Below, piece by piece: positions 1-7,524 of a stretch of 31,604 bases of DNA. The notes under the pieces were generated by a model. It was not told the DNA's origin and did not search any database. It saw nothing but the letters and a program-made list of their open reading frames with translations. The position numbers and the translations under genes are program-made. Origin of the DNA: Anaeroplasma sp902783745 (GTDB taxonomy: Bacteria > Bacillota_I > Bacilli_A > Acholeplasmatales > Anaeroplasmataceae); assembly GCA_946617655.1 (NCBI GenBank), contig CAMOKL010000018.1, forward strand, positions 1-31,604. The letters are read 5' to 3'. Each line of letters begins with the position of its first letter. Positions within the stretch are counted from its first letter, which is position 1.

Positions 1-16
1 TTTTTTGGAGGTTAGT

Positions 17-1762
17 ATGAAAAAAAGATATATTTTGGGGATTTTAGGATTAGCATCGCTTGCGTTAGCATCTTGTGGTAATGAAGAGATTGAAACTGAT
101 GATATTACAAAAGAAAGATTATTAACAAAGAGTGTTTATGTTAGCAATGAAAAAACATCAAATGTAACTGAATATACAAGTTTAAAGCTATTATTTAAAG
201 CTAATAGTGAAGTACCTTATGTTGGTATAAAAAATGGTGTTTCTTTTGTAAGTGGTATTAGAAGAGAAACAGGTAAAAATAAGGAATATAAGGTAGAATA
301 TAATGGTAATGTTGCTAAAGTTACTAATGAGTTAAATGGGGATTTAACTCTAGATTATGATAATCAATTAATAACATCATCTAATTTTGAATTATTTGGT
401 GAAATTTCAATGAGCAATGAACCTTTGTTATTAATGTCTAATGCGACATCTTCAGTTAAATTACAGTCATCTTCTTATAAGCCTGGAAATAAAGCAACTT
501 TTGATTTAAAAAAGTATTCTGCATTAGATATATATAAGGCTAATGATGAATTATATATTCCATTAAGTGTTTTTAATAATTTATTTATTAACGGAAATTT
601 ATCTGCTAATTTAATATATAACTTTAAGGATTTATATTTTATGGCACAAGATGAATATACTGTGGATTCACAATTAGGATCATATTTAAGTGTAATTGGT
701 AAAAAATTTAATTCTGGTCCTAAGAAGGATAGCTTAACTCCTGATTTTGCAAAATATTATTATCAATCTTTAGTATTTGATTTTGATAATTTCTATGGTT
801 TAAAAGAACATAAAAATATATCATTTGATGACTTCTTTACTGAAAAAGGATATAAGGATGATATGTTATCAGGAGATCCAATTAAGATGGATGCTGCCAT
901 AAATTATGCAGTAACATATTTAAATGATTACCATACTGCATTTGCAAAGACATCATGCTTATATGATTCTAAAAAGTTTGTTTCTGAAAAAAGTAAATAT
1001 AATCCTGATTTTCTTAAATTTCAAGAAGATGATGAAGCATTAAATAATAAATGCAAAGAAGCTGGAATTTCTAGTGGATATACTCAAGTTGGAGATACAA
1101 TGTTTGTTAAGTTTAATAAATTTACAGCATTAGATGAAAAAGCATTATATAAAGAAAGCTGGACTTCAAGTGAAATATCAAGTGATACAGCAGTATTATT
1201 TGCATCATTATACCAAGATTTAAAAAGTGATGAAGTAAAGAATACATGTAAAAATATTGTTGTTGATTTAACTAATAATGATGGCGGTTCAGCATCTACA
1301 TTAATATATGCATTATCAGTACTTATTGGTAACGTTAAGATGATTCAAAGAAATGCAATATCAGGTGGTATAAATGAACAAGAATATAAGTGTGATATTA
1401 AACGTGATAAAGTTATAAATGATGAAGATATTTGTGCATATGATTTAGGTTATAATATTTATTTCTTAGATTCTAAATATTCATTCTCATGTGGAAACGC
1501 AATGCCAATTTTTGCAAAATATAGCCAACCAAATGTTAAAATTTTAGGTGAAAAAACTTCAGGTGGTGCATGTGCTGCAAAGGATTCATTTACTGCAATT
1601 GGTGGATATTATTCAAAATCAAGTGTTACTCAATTATGTACAAAAAAAGATGATAACTATCAACTTGTTGAAAATGGAATTGAAGCTGATTATCAAATTT
1701 CTGAAGATAAGTTCTATGATAGACAATATATTGTTGATCAATTAAAAGCAATTATAAAATAA
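17..1762 (+). CDS. S41 peptidase-like lipoprotein
   Basis: The start is the ATG at 17, after a GGAGG ribosome site at 7-11; an in-frame TTG at 5 overlaps that site and is rejected. The 581-residue product has a lipoprotein signal ending LALASC, with the lipid-bearing Cys near residue 19. Residues about 25-240 are an unrecognised N-terminal region. The second half looks like peptidase family S41: a D-x-H motif (LNDYHT, His306), DLTNNDGGSAS around 415-425, SFSCGN with a candidate nucleophile Ser491, and GEKTSGG about 25 residues later. The Lys used by carboxy-terminal processing proteases is not at its usual place (TSGG instead of TFGKG), so any activity would resemble the Ser-His type. It probably sits on the outer face of the membrane. 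Substrate unknown. The upstream promoter lies outside the window. Confidence 0.72.
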   Translation: MKKRYILGILGLASLALASCGNEEIETDDITKERLLTKSVYVSNEKTSNVTEYTSLKLLFKANSEVPYVGIKNGVSFVSGIRRETGKNKEYKVEYNGNVAKVTNELNGDLTLDYDNQLITSSNFELFGEISMSNEPLLLMSNATSSVKLQSSSYKPGNKATFDLKKYSALDIYKANDELYIPLSVFNNLFINGNLSANLIYNFKDLYFMAQDEYTVDSQLGSYLSVIGKKFNSGPKKDSLTPDFAKYYYQSLVFDFDNFYGLKEHKNISFDDFFTEKGYKDDMLSGDPIKMDAAINYAVTYLNDYHTAFAKTSCLYDSKKFVSEKSKYNPDFLKFQEDDEALNNKCKEAGISSGYTQVGDTMFVKFNKFTALDEKALYKESWTSSEISSDTAVLFASLYQDLKSDEVKNTCKNIVVDLTNNDGGSASTLIYALSVLIGNVKMIQRNAISGGINEQEYKCDIKRDKVINDEDICAYDLGYNIYFLDSKYSFSCGNAMPIFAKYSQPNVKILGEKTSGGACAAKDSFTAIGGYYSKSSVTQLCTKKDDNYQLVENGIEADYQISEDKFYDRQYIVDQLKAIIK

Positions 1763-1768
1763 AAATAA

Positions 1769-1799
1769 AAAAGTTGAAGATTATTTTTCTTCAACTTTT
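1769..1799. terminator. bidirectional terminator between convergent genes
   Basis: A perfect 12-bp stem (AAAAGTTGAAGA, 7-base loop, TCTTCAACTTTT) has A-rich and T-rich flanks, so it can stop transcription from both sides. The stop codon of the minus-strand permease gene (1781-1783) lies in the loop. Confidence 0.85.
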
Positions 1800-2635
1800 T
1801 TATTCTTTCGTAGATTAATTATCTTACCGACAATAAATGTAATTATACATACTATAAATGAAACAATTACAATAGAAGAACCTATAGGCATTCTATCAAT
1901 TATGCATGCAAGTAGTAATCCTAATATAAATGATACTACACTAAATACCATCGCAAATATTGTTACTTTTTTAAATGTTTTAAATAATTGTCTTGCAGAA
2001 AGGGTTGGGAATATTATTAATGATGTTATTAATAATGCACCCATAAGCTTCATACCAATTACAACAACTAAAGAAGTAAGAATTGATAATATAACATTAA
2101 TTAGATTTGTTTTTGTGCCTGTAGATTTAGAAAATACAGGGTCAAATGTTATAGAAAAAATTTTATGATATAGTAACAAATATAATGCAAAAACAATTAC
2201 TGTAACAATAATACTTAAAATTACTTCAACCTCTGATACACCAAGTAATGAACCATAAAGGTATGCATTAACGTTAAATGAAACACCTTCACCAACCTCA
2301 ATTGCAGCATAGCCTATCGCAAGTGCAAGTGTTGAAAATACAGCTATTGCACTATCACCGAAGATTTTTGATTTTTCAGCAAGCCATAATATTAAAAAAG
2401 AAGATAATATTACAACAGGTATTGCAAAAGGTAGTGGTGCCCATCCTAAGCATGCCGCAACCGCAACAGCGCCAAATCCTACATGAGATAATCCATCTCC
2501 AATCATAGAATGCTTTCTTAGAACTAATGATACACCAAGTAATGCACCACATAATGCCATACATATACCAACAATAAAGGCATATCTTATATATTCTCTT
2601 TGAAGTATTTGAAATAAATAATCAAAATTAAACAT
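1781..2635 (-). CDS. znuB: Zinc ABC transporter permease (ZnuB/AdcB type)
   Basis: A 284-residue polytopic membrane protein of the ABC-3 family, which forms the membrane channel of zinc and manganese importers. It starts with a short cytoplasmic stretch, then MCGALLGVSLVLRKHSMIGDGLSHVGFGAVAV, here only summarised: the RKHSMIGDGLSH segment (about residues 40-51) is characteristic of the family. About eight hydrophobic segments follow, with a basic tail (RKNKKVEEK). One base separates its ATG from the stop of the ATPase gene, so it is the last gene of the zur-znuA-znuC-znuB operon. Zinc rather than manganese is inferred from the linked Fur-type regulator and the acidic loop in the binding protein, not from the permease itself. 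Confidence 0.88.
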   Translation of the reverse strand: MFNFDYLFQILQREYIRYAFIVGICMALCGALLGVSLVLRKHSMIGDGLSHVGFGAVAVAACLGWAPLPFAIPVVILSSFLILWLAEKSKIFGDSAIAVFSTLALAIGYAAIEVGEGVSFNVNAYLYGSLLGVSEVEVILSIIVTVIVFALYLLLYHKIFSITFDPVFSKSTGTKTNLINVILSILTSLVVVIGMKLMGALLITSLIIFPTLSARQLFKTFKKVTIFAMVFSVVSFILGLLLACIIDRMPIGSSIVIVSFIVCIITFIVGKIINLRKNKKVEEK

Positions 2636-2636
2636 A

Positions 2637-3296
2637 TTAAATATCCTCTATTTCTTCAAATTCAAAGCCTTTATCTTTGATTCTTAATCTTTTATTACCT
2701 AATACCTTATCTAAGTCTGAATCATGGCTAATCATTATTATTGTAATACCAAATTCTTTATTTAACTTCATTAATAATAAATAGAATTCTTCCCTAGAGG
2801 TTTGATCTAAATTATTAGATGGTTCGTCTAATATTAAAAGCTTTTCTGTTGCACAAAGGCTTCTTGCAAGTAATACCTTTTGTCTTTGACCTCCTGAAAG
2901 TTCACTAAATGACTTATCTTTAATATTAGAAATATTTAAAATTTTTAAAGCCTCTAAAGCTTTTATTTTATCTTCTTTATTATAAAATGGTCTAAACCCC
3001 ATTTTATTAATACGTCCTGATAATACAATTTCATATACAGATGCAGGAAAGCTTTGAGATACTTTTGTTTCTTGAGGCATGTAACCTATTAGGTTTTTCT
3101 TTAAAGAAGAAGAGAATTTGATTTCACCACTTTTAGGCTTTATTAAGCCTAAAATACCCTTAATAAGGGTACTTTTTCCGGCTCCATTTTTGCCTACAAC
3201 TATTATGAAATCTTTATCCTCTACAGTAAAGGATATATTTTCTATTATATTTTCTTTTTCATAACCTAAAGTTAAATCCTTTACCTCAAGTAACAT
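2637..3296 (-). CDS. znuC: Zinc ABC transporter ATP-binding protein (ZnuC/AdcC type)
   Basis: A 219-residue ABC ATPase that powers metal import with the downstream permease. Visible motifs are Walker A GKNGAGKST (residues 35-43), a Q-loop near YMPQE (72-76), the signature LSGGQRQK (133-140), Walker B LLILDEPSNNLD (153-164) and the switch His in MISHD. Length is normal for metal-type importers. The family fingerprint YMPQ plus FPASVYEIVLSGR (about 83-95) is typical of ZnuC/MntB-like ATPases. Gaps to the neighbours are 1 base (znuB) and 10 bases (znuA), so it is co-transcribed with them. Confidence 0.92.
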   Translation of the reverse strand: MLLEVKDLTLGYEKENIIENISFTVEDKDFIIVVGKNGAGKSTLIKGILGLIKPKSGEIKFSSSLKKNLIGYMPQETKVSQSFPASVYEIVLSGRINKMGFRPFYNKEDKIKALEALKILNISNIKDKSFSELSGGQRQKVLLARSLCATEKLLILDEPSNNLDQTSREEFYLLLMKLNKEFGITIIMISHDSDLDKVLGNKRLRIKDKGFEFEEIEDI

Positions 3297-3306
3297 ATTA
3301 CACCTC

Positions 3307-4272
3307 TTAGTTTAAAGCGATTCTTAAACTTTCAATATTCTTATTCATAAAATCAATGTAAGTAGTGCCTTTTTTGAAATCATCTTCTGATACATTATGC
3401 ATTGTATAGAAAGTTCTAATTTCAAGCTCTTTACCTTGATTATTTACATTTTTTTTAATAGGATTTGCAACATTAGCTTCTGATAATTCAATTACAAATA
3501 TAACTTTAATATCATTATCTAATACTTTATTTGTAAGTACCTCTATAGTTGTTGGTGCAGCATCTTTACTTGTATCACAGCCCTTGAATGCTGCAACATA
3601 GTCTAGATTGTATTCACGAACGAAGTATAGAAGAGGGAATCTATCTGCAAATACTAATAAATTTTTTGATGCTTCATTTAAAACACCTTTAATATTATTA
3701 TCTACTTCATCTAACTTTTCAATATAATTTTTAGAATTTGTTTTATATGTTTCCTTTTTTGATGAATCAATTTCTTCTAATACTAAATCAATATAATTTA
3801 CAATTAATTTAGCATTACTAATTGAATTCCAAATATGTTCATCATATTCACTTTCTTCCTCATCTAAAGAAGATGCTATATCAGGTAATGGTTCTTCCTC
3901 ATAATAGCTTGAACCATTATTATTAAGTATAACATCCATCATACTAATTACTTTAGTTTTTTCTTTATCAATTTTTGGAAGAATTTGTTTTTCAACCCAT
4001 TCTTTATCACTTTCTCCGCCGATATAAATAAATACCTTAGAATTAAGTATAGACTCTCTATCTCCAATAGAAGGAGAATATTCATGTAATTCCTCACCTG
4101 GATTTAAAAGCATTCCAGAACTCATTTCATCAGAAGCAACAGCTCTTGCGAAATCATATCCAGCAAAAGAAGTAGAAATAATATCATAATTCTTATTCTT
4201 ACCACAAGATGTTAGTGCTAAAGCGCTAAAGAATAGTGTGACACCTAAACTAAATAATAAACCTTTTTTCAT
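3307..4272 (-). CDS. znuA: Zinc ABC transporter substrate-binding lipoprotein (ZnuA/AdcA type)
   Basis: A 321-residue cluster A-I (TroA-like) metal-binding protein. The signal peptide ends ALALTSC (Cys23), so it is a membrane-anchored lipoprotein on the outer face. Candidate ligands are His63 (ELHEYSPS), His146 (DEHIWNS) and a late acidic residue. The usual third histidine is replaced by an ADRFPLLYFVREYNL segment (about 209-223) followed by AAFKGC, a variant I associate with Clostridia-like ZnuA proteins. Between the first two His lies an acidic loop (about 125-145, rich in Glu and Asp) where many zinc-binding proteins carry a His-rich loop. It is the second gene of the operon, 9 bases after the Fur-family regulator. 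Confidence 0.87.
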   Translation of the reverse strand: MKKGLLFSLGVTLFFSALALTSCGKNKNYDIISTSFAGYDFARAVASDEMSSGMLLNPGEELHEYSPSIGDRESILNSKVFIYIGGESDKEWVEKQILPKIDKEKTKVISMMDVILNNNGSSYYEEEPLPDIASSLDEEESEYDEHIWNSISNAKLIVNYIDLVLEEIDSSKKETYKTNSKNYIEKLDEVDNNIKGVLNEASKNLLVFADRFPLLYFVREYNLDYVAAFKGCDTSKDAAPTTIEVLTNKVLDNDIKVIFVIELSEANVANPIKKNVNNQGKELEIRTFYTMHNVSEDDFKKGTTYIDFMNKNIESLRIALN

Positions 4273-4281
4273 TATGCTCTC

Positions 4282-4689
4282 CTATAATTTAATAAAATTC
4301 TTACAATCATTACATAAGCCTGAAAGTATTATATTTTTAGCCTCAATATAAAACTTATGCTTTCCTAATATATGCTTATAAAAATCATTTATACATTCAC
4401 AATCAACCGGTACTATTTTTTCACATTTACTACATTTTAAATAAAATACATTATCGCTTTCTGAAGATATTATTGTTTTATAGTGGGCTACATTATTATC
4501 GTCGAAATATTTTTTAACTATATTTTTATTTTCAAGATCTAGTAAATGTCTATACAAAGTAGTAAGACCAACGTTAATATTTTTGTTATCTAATGAAGTT
4601 TTTAATTCTTTAATGGTAAAACCATTAGAAAAGCTTTTTATTTCTTCATTAATAATTTCTTTAGATTTAGTTTTATAGGTACCTCTCAT
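4282..4689 (-). CDS. zur: Fur-family metalloregulator, probably Zur
   Basis: A 135-residue Fur-family repressor. The N-terminal winged helix spans about residues 8-65 (FTIKELKTSL, GLTTLYRHLLDLE). The C-terminal dimer and metal domain contains Cys86-x2-Cys89 and Cys126-x2-Cys129, the usual structural zinc pairs, plus an extra Cys97-x-Cys99 and His residues at 106 and 111. The assignment to Zur rather than Fur or PerR comes from its position as first gene of a zinc ABC importer operon and from the Fur-type boxes at its own promoter, which suggest autorepression when zinc is ample. The ATG has GGAGGATTAG just upstream on the minus strand. Confidence 0.85.
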   Translation of the reverse strand: MRGTYKTKSKEIINEEIKSFSNGFTIKELKTSLDNKNINVGLTTLYRHLLDLENKNIVKKYFDDNNVAHYKTIISSESDNVFYLKCSKCEKIVPVDCECINDFYKHILGKHKFYIEAKNIILSGLCNDCKNFIKL

Positions 4690-4704
4690 GCTAATCCTCC
4701 AAAA

Positions 4705-4721
4705 TTGAAAATTATTTTCAA
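4705..4721. promoter_or_regulatory. Fur/Zur-type operator box 1 (downstream of the -10)
   Basis: A perfect 8-1-8 palindrome, TTGAAAATTATTTTCAA, with the 7-1-7 core layout of Fur-family boxes. It lies between the -10 element and the regulator's start codon, where binding would block transcription start. The core differs from the B. subtilis Fur, PerR and Zur consensus sequences. Confidence 0.75.
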
Positions 4722-4725
4722 ATTA

Positions 4726-4754
4726 ATTATACACATAAAAAAAATAATTGTCAA
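4726..4754 (-). promoter_or_regulatory. Promoter of the zur-znuACB operon
   Basis: On the minus strand there is TTGACA (4749-4754), a 17-base spacer and TATAAT (4726-4731), a perfect sigma-A match. It is bracketed by the two Fur-type boxes. Confidence 0.85.
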
Positions 4755-4762
4755 CATCAAAA

Positions 4763-4779
4763 ATGGAAATGATTTTCAA
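4763..4779. promoter_or_regulatory. Fur/Zur-type operator box 2 (upstream of the -35)
   Basis: ATGGAAATGATTTTCAA matches box 1 with two changes in the left arm. It sits 58 bases away centre to centre, just upstream of the -35. The weaker arm suggests lower affinity. Confidence 0.6.
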
Positions 4780-4789
4780 ATTCATTTAT

Positions 4790-4819
4790 TAAAAATAAAA
4801 GGAGTAGCAAAGCTACTCC
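4790..4819 (-). terminator. Terminator of the nucleotidyltransferase gene
   Basis: On the minus strand an 8-bp stem GGAGTAGC/GCTACTCC with a 3-base loop is followed by a U-rich run (4790-4800). It insulates the zur promoter from upstream transcription. Confidence 0.85.
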
Positions 4820-4832
4820 AAATTATTAAATA

Positions 4833-5732
4833 TTACCATAATCCCTTTTTGTATTTACCATCATCAACAAGCTTCTTTAATGATGACACTACAAATGGCT
4901 TATCTTCCTTATATGTTACACCATACCATACAGCATCACAATTAACTACCTTAACTGATACTTTATTATCACTAATTAATTCTGATACAACTGTTGGAAT
5001 TAAATATTCACACTTTAATAAATTATCCTTATTATCATCTAAGAACTTAGGGAATTTATTATCTAAATAATCCATAATTGATCTATGGAAGCAGAATAAG
5101 TTCATTGAAACAGGTGTCTTTGAATCAATTTCAAATTGACTCTTTGCCTCATCTAATGGCTTTGCGATAATCTTACCATTTTCCTTTGATACACTTGATT
5201 CTTCAATATGAGTTAAATTACCATTTTTATCTGTTGATAATACACCTCTTTTAACAGAACCATTTTCTGTCATTGTGTTGATGACATTATATGCAACATT
5301 ACCATATACATTTGGCTTAACATCTTTTTTTAAGAATGCTGCAGCAGCATCAAAAGCTTCTTTACCATAAAAATCATCAGCATTAATAATTGCGAAAGTA
5401 TCAGATACATTATTCTTTGCAGCAAGTATTGCTTGTGCAGTACCTAATGGCTTTTCTCTATCACTTGGAATACTATATCCTTCTGGTAATAAAGATAATT
5501 TTTGGAAAACATATTCAACCTTAATTTTGTCTTCAATACGCTTACCAACTGTTTCTCTAAATATTTCTAAATTTTCTTCTTTGATAATGAATATAACCTT
5601 ATCAAATCCTGCACGGATTGCATCATAAATAGAATAATCTATGATGAAATTACCATATTCATCCATTTTTTCTATTTGTTTAAGGCCACCAAAACGAGAA
5701 CCCATTCCGGCAGCTAAAATCACTAAATCCAT
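4833..5732 (-). CDS. NTP transferase-fold nucleotidyltransferase
   Basis: The start is the ATG at 5732 (MDLVILAAG), after AGAGGTACG; an 18-residue upstream extension runs through the promoter and is rejected. The 299-residue protein begins with the nucleotide-binding signature LAAGMGSRFGGLKQ (about 5-19), a G-x-G-S-R loop, and carries INADDFYG near residue 112, where the metal-binding Asp is expected. This is the fold of sugar-1-phosphate and choline-phosphate nucleotidyltransferases. The substrate cannot be read from the sequence: the usual lysine context after the loop is GGLKQ rather than the PLT-PK of RmlA or GalU. It is a single-gene unit with its own promoter and terminator, divergent from the membrane protein at 5855. 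Confidence 0.75.
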   Translation of the reverse strand: MDLVILAAGMGSRFGGLKQIEKMDEYGNFIIDYSIYDAIRAGFDKVIFIIKEENLEIFRETVGKRIEDKIKVEYVFQKLSLLPEGYSIPSDREKPLGTAQAILAAKNNVSDTFAIINADDFYGKEAFDAAAAFLKKDVKPNVYGNVAYNVINTMTENGSVKRGVLSTDKNGNLTHIEESSVSKENGKIIAKPLDEAKSQFEIDSKTPVSMNLFCFHRSIMDYLDNKFPKFLDDNKDNLLKCEYLIPTVVSELISDNKVSVKVVNCDAVWYGVTYKEDKPFVVSSLKKLVDDGKYKKGLW

Positions 5733-5757
5733 TTTTCGTACCTCTTTTCTACAATAT

Positions 5758-5786
5758 ATTTTAAAATAGAGTATAAGAAAAGTCAA
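5758..5786 (-). promoter_or_regulatory. Promoter of the nucleotidyltransferase gene
   Basis: On the minus strand: TTGACT (5781-5786), 17-base spacer, TAAAAT (5758-5763). The ATG at 5732 follows 25 bases after the -10. Confidence 0.7.
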
Positions 5787-5854
5787 AACAATAGTTACTT
5801 TTATTATTTTAAAAAAGTGTGATAGAATAAATAATATATTATTTAAGGTGAGTT

Positions 5855-6505
5855 ATGAGAAATAAAAGTGTTATTATTACTTCAATTATTATAAATTCAA
5901 TATTAATAGTATTAGAATTATTTGCATTATCTGAAATATTATTCAGGTATCTACCTGGCTCAGTAAGCTTTAAATGGACATATTCTTTAACATATTATAC
6001 TAACCTAAGTAATATGTTGTTATTAATAGGTTCTATTTATTCATTAACACAAGATATATATGAGCTTAAAGGTATATATAAATTTAAGAGTGCATTACCT
6101 AAATTTTTAGGTGTTGTATCAACTCTTGTAACATTTTTTACTGTATGGATATTAGTTATTATTTCTAAAGAAATAAAATACGGAATTGAAATTCAAGGAA
6201 GTATGTGGCTATTTATGCACACTATATGTCCTACACTTGGTTTTATATCATTTATATTTTTTAATGAAAAGAAGTATATTAAATATACTGATATTATATA
6301 TCCAGCTGTTTTTACGTTGTTATATACTATATTAGTATTAATTTTATTCTTCTTGAATTTAAGAATTCCATATAAATCAAATTTAAGTAAAGATTTTAAT
6401 ATTACTTGGTATTTTATTGTTTGTTGTGGTTTAATAGAGATTGTAGTATCATTACTAATAGGTCTTATTATAAGATTTATAAAGAATTTATTCAGAAATG
6501 AATAA
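5855..6505 (+). CDS. Multi-pass membrane protein, Pr6Pr-like
   Basis: A 216-residue, very hydrophobic protein with about six transmembrane segments. Features include SLTYYTNLSNMLLLIGSIYSL (about 47-67), TFFTVWILVI, and MWLFMHTICPTLGFISFIFF with a His in a membrane segment. This arrangement resembles the Pr6Pr / FAR-17a/AIG1-like group of six-TM proteins, whose bacterial role is unknown. The start has AAGGTGAG seven bases upstream. A possible -10 (TAGAAT, 5823-5828) lies upstream, without a convincing -35. The next gene starts 17 bases after its stop, so both are probably co-transcribed. Family call is from motif memory and moderate only. Confidence 0.6.
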   Translation: MRNKSVIITSIIINSILIVLELFALSEILFRYLPGSVSFKWTYSLTYYTNLSNMLLLIGSIYSLTQDIYELKGIYKFKSALPKFLGVVSTLVTFFTVWILVIISKEIKYGIEIQGSMWLFMHTICPTLGFISFIFFNEKKYIKYTDIIYPAVFTLLYTILVLILFFLNLRIPYKSNLSKDFNITWYFIVCCGLIEIVVSLLIGLIIRFIKNLFRNE

Positions 6506-6522
6506 ATATATAGGGAGTTATT

Positions 6523-7440
6523 ATGAAGTATAGCGAATATGCAGAAGATTTAGGATTTGAAAAAATAGGTAAAATATACCATATGGAATGTAATGGATTT
6601 GATATATATTTAAAAGATTGGAATTATCAATTATTAAAGATACCTTCATTTTATATTCCATTAAATCAGCCATTAACAAAAGAAGTTTTAAAACAAATGG
6701 AACATTACGCATTAGAAAATGTTGTATCAGGATTTAGCTTTAAAGCTGAAGTTAATACATTAATTGTATCTTTAGCTGATGGTAATAAGAAAAGTGAAAA
6801 AACACAAAATGCGATAAAAGCCCAAATTGAATCTGTAACTAAAGGATTAATTCAAGAAGGATATTTAAAGATGACTAATTGTCCTTTATGTGGTAAGCCT
6901 GCAGAATATCAAATATTTGGCAATAATTATTGTCCTATGCATACTGAATGTAAGAATAGTTATCTAGATAATCTTAAAAAAGAAATAGATGAAGAAAAAG
7001 GTATAGATAAAAGAAGTATACTAGCAGTAATTTTTGCAGTTCTTGGCGCATTAGTTGGCCTAACTCCAGCACTTGTTTTAGCATTAACTAATTATGATTA
7101 TTATTTTGGTGGTATGCTTGCATTAACACCAATACTTGCGATAATATCTTATTTGGTTTCTAAAGCACCATCACAAAAGTGGTTAAAGCTTACAATTGGT
7201 TTTATTGTACTTGTAACTGTATTAGGATTTTTAGGATTTGCAATACCTTATATGGCTAATGGTAAGGGATTAAGCTTAGAAGATTATATGTTTAAAAATG
7301 GTATGATAGGCTTAAGAAGATTAGGATTTGGTATATTATTATCATTTGCTGGATTCTTAGGTGTTAAGTCATTAGATAAATATAAGAAAAATAAAAATGA
7401 TTTATTAAAAGAATTTATGGATGAAGATAATGTGGATTAA
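6523..7440 (+). CDS. Zinc-ribbon membrane protein of unknown function
   Basis: A 305-residue protein I do not recognise. Residues 1-115 are a soluble region with alternating Tyr, Phe and Glu residues. Residues about 123-145 carry CPLCGKP and NNYCPMHTEC, enough Cys and His for a treble-clef or ribbon zinc site. A charged linker (LKKEIDEEKGIDKRS) follows, then four hydrophobic segments (about 163-190, 195-210, 222-243, 265-285), the last pair ending in a GFGILLSFAGFLGVK segment. A short acidic tail ends the protein. The layout suggests a cytoplasmic head with a zinc finger tethered to the membrane. The start has GGGAGT upstream. Confidence 0.6.
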   Translation: MKYSEYAEDLGFEKIGKIYHMECNGFDIYLKDWNYQLLKIPSFYIPLNQPLTKEVLKQMEHYALENVVSGFSFKAEVNTLIVSLADGNKKSEKTQNAIKAQIESVTKGLIQEGYLKMTNCPLCGKPAEYQIFGNNYCPMHTECKNSYLDNLKKEIDEEKGIDKRSILAVIFAVLGALVGLTPALVLALTNYDYYFGGMLALTPILAIISYLVSKAPSQKWLKLTIGFIVLVTVLGFLGFAIPYMANGKGLSLEDYMFKNGMIGLRRLGFGILLSFAGFLGVKSLDKYKKNKNDLLKEFMDEDNVD

Positions 7441-7456
7441 GTCCACATTTTTCTTT
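7429..7456 (+). terminator. Terminator overlapping the stop of the zinc-ribbon membrane gene
   Basis: An 8-bp stem AATGTGGA/TCCACATT with a 5-base loop that contains the stop codon, followed by a T-rich run. It separates the two membrane genes from the CpXC unit. Confidence 0.75.
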
Positions 7457-7472
7457 TAAATATTAGACATAA

Positions 7473-7496
7473 CTTTAGTTTTATGATAAACTAAAG
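7473..7496. promoter_or_regulatory. Inverted repeat upstream of the CpXC gene
   Basis: A perfect 9-bp inverted repeat (CTTTAGTTT, loop TATGAT, AAACTAAAG) sits 28 bases before the CpXC start codon. A TTAGAC at 7463-7468 and AT-rich sequence could form a weak promoter here. No T-run follows, so it is more likely an operator or leader hairpin than a terminator. Confidence 0.45.
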
Positions 7497-7524
7497 ACAA
7501 GTTATCTATTGCGAGGAGATTTAT

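Noticed and set aside
5..16. Upstream TTG start for the S41-like lipoprotein
   Set aside because: It overlaps the GGAGG ribosome site that fits the ATG at 17 and would displace the signal peptide.
4705..5070. 121-residue plus-strand frame
   Set aside because: It is antisense to the nucleotidyltransferase gene and spans the zur promoter and a terminator; no ribosome site or family match.
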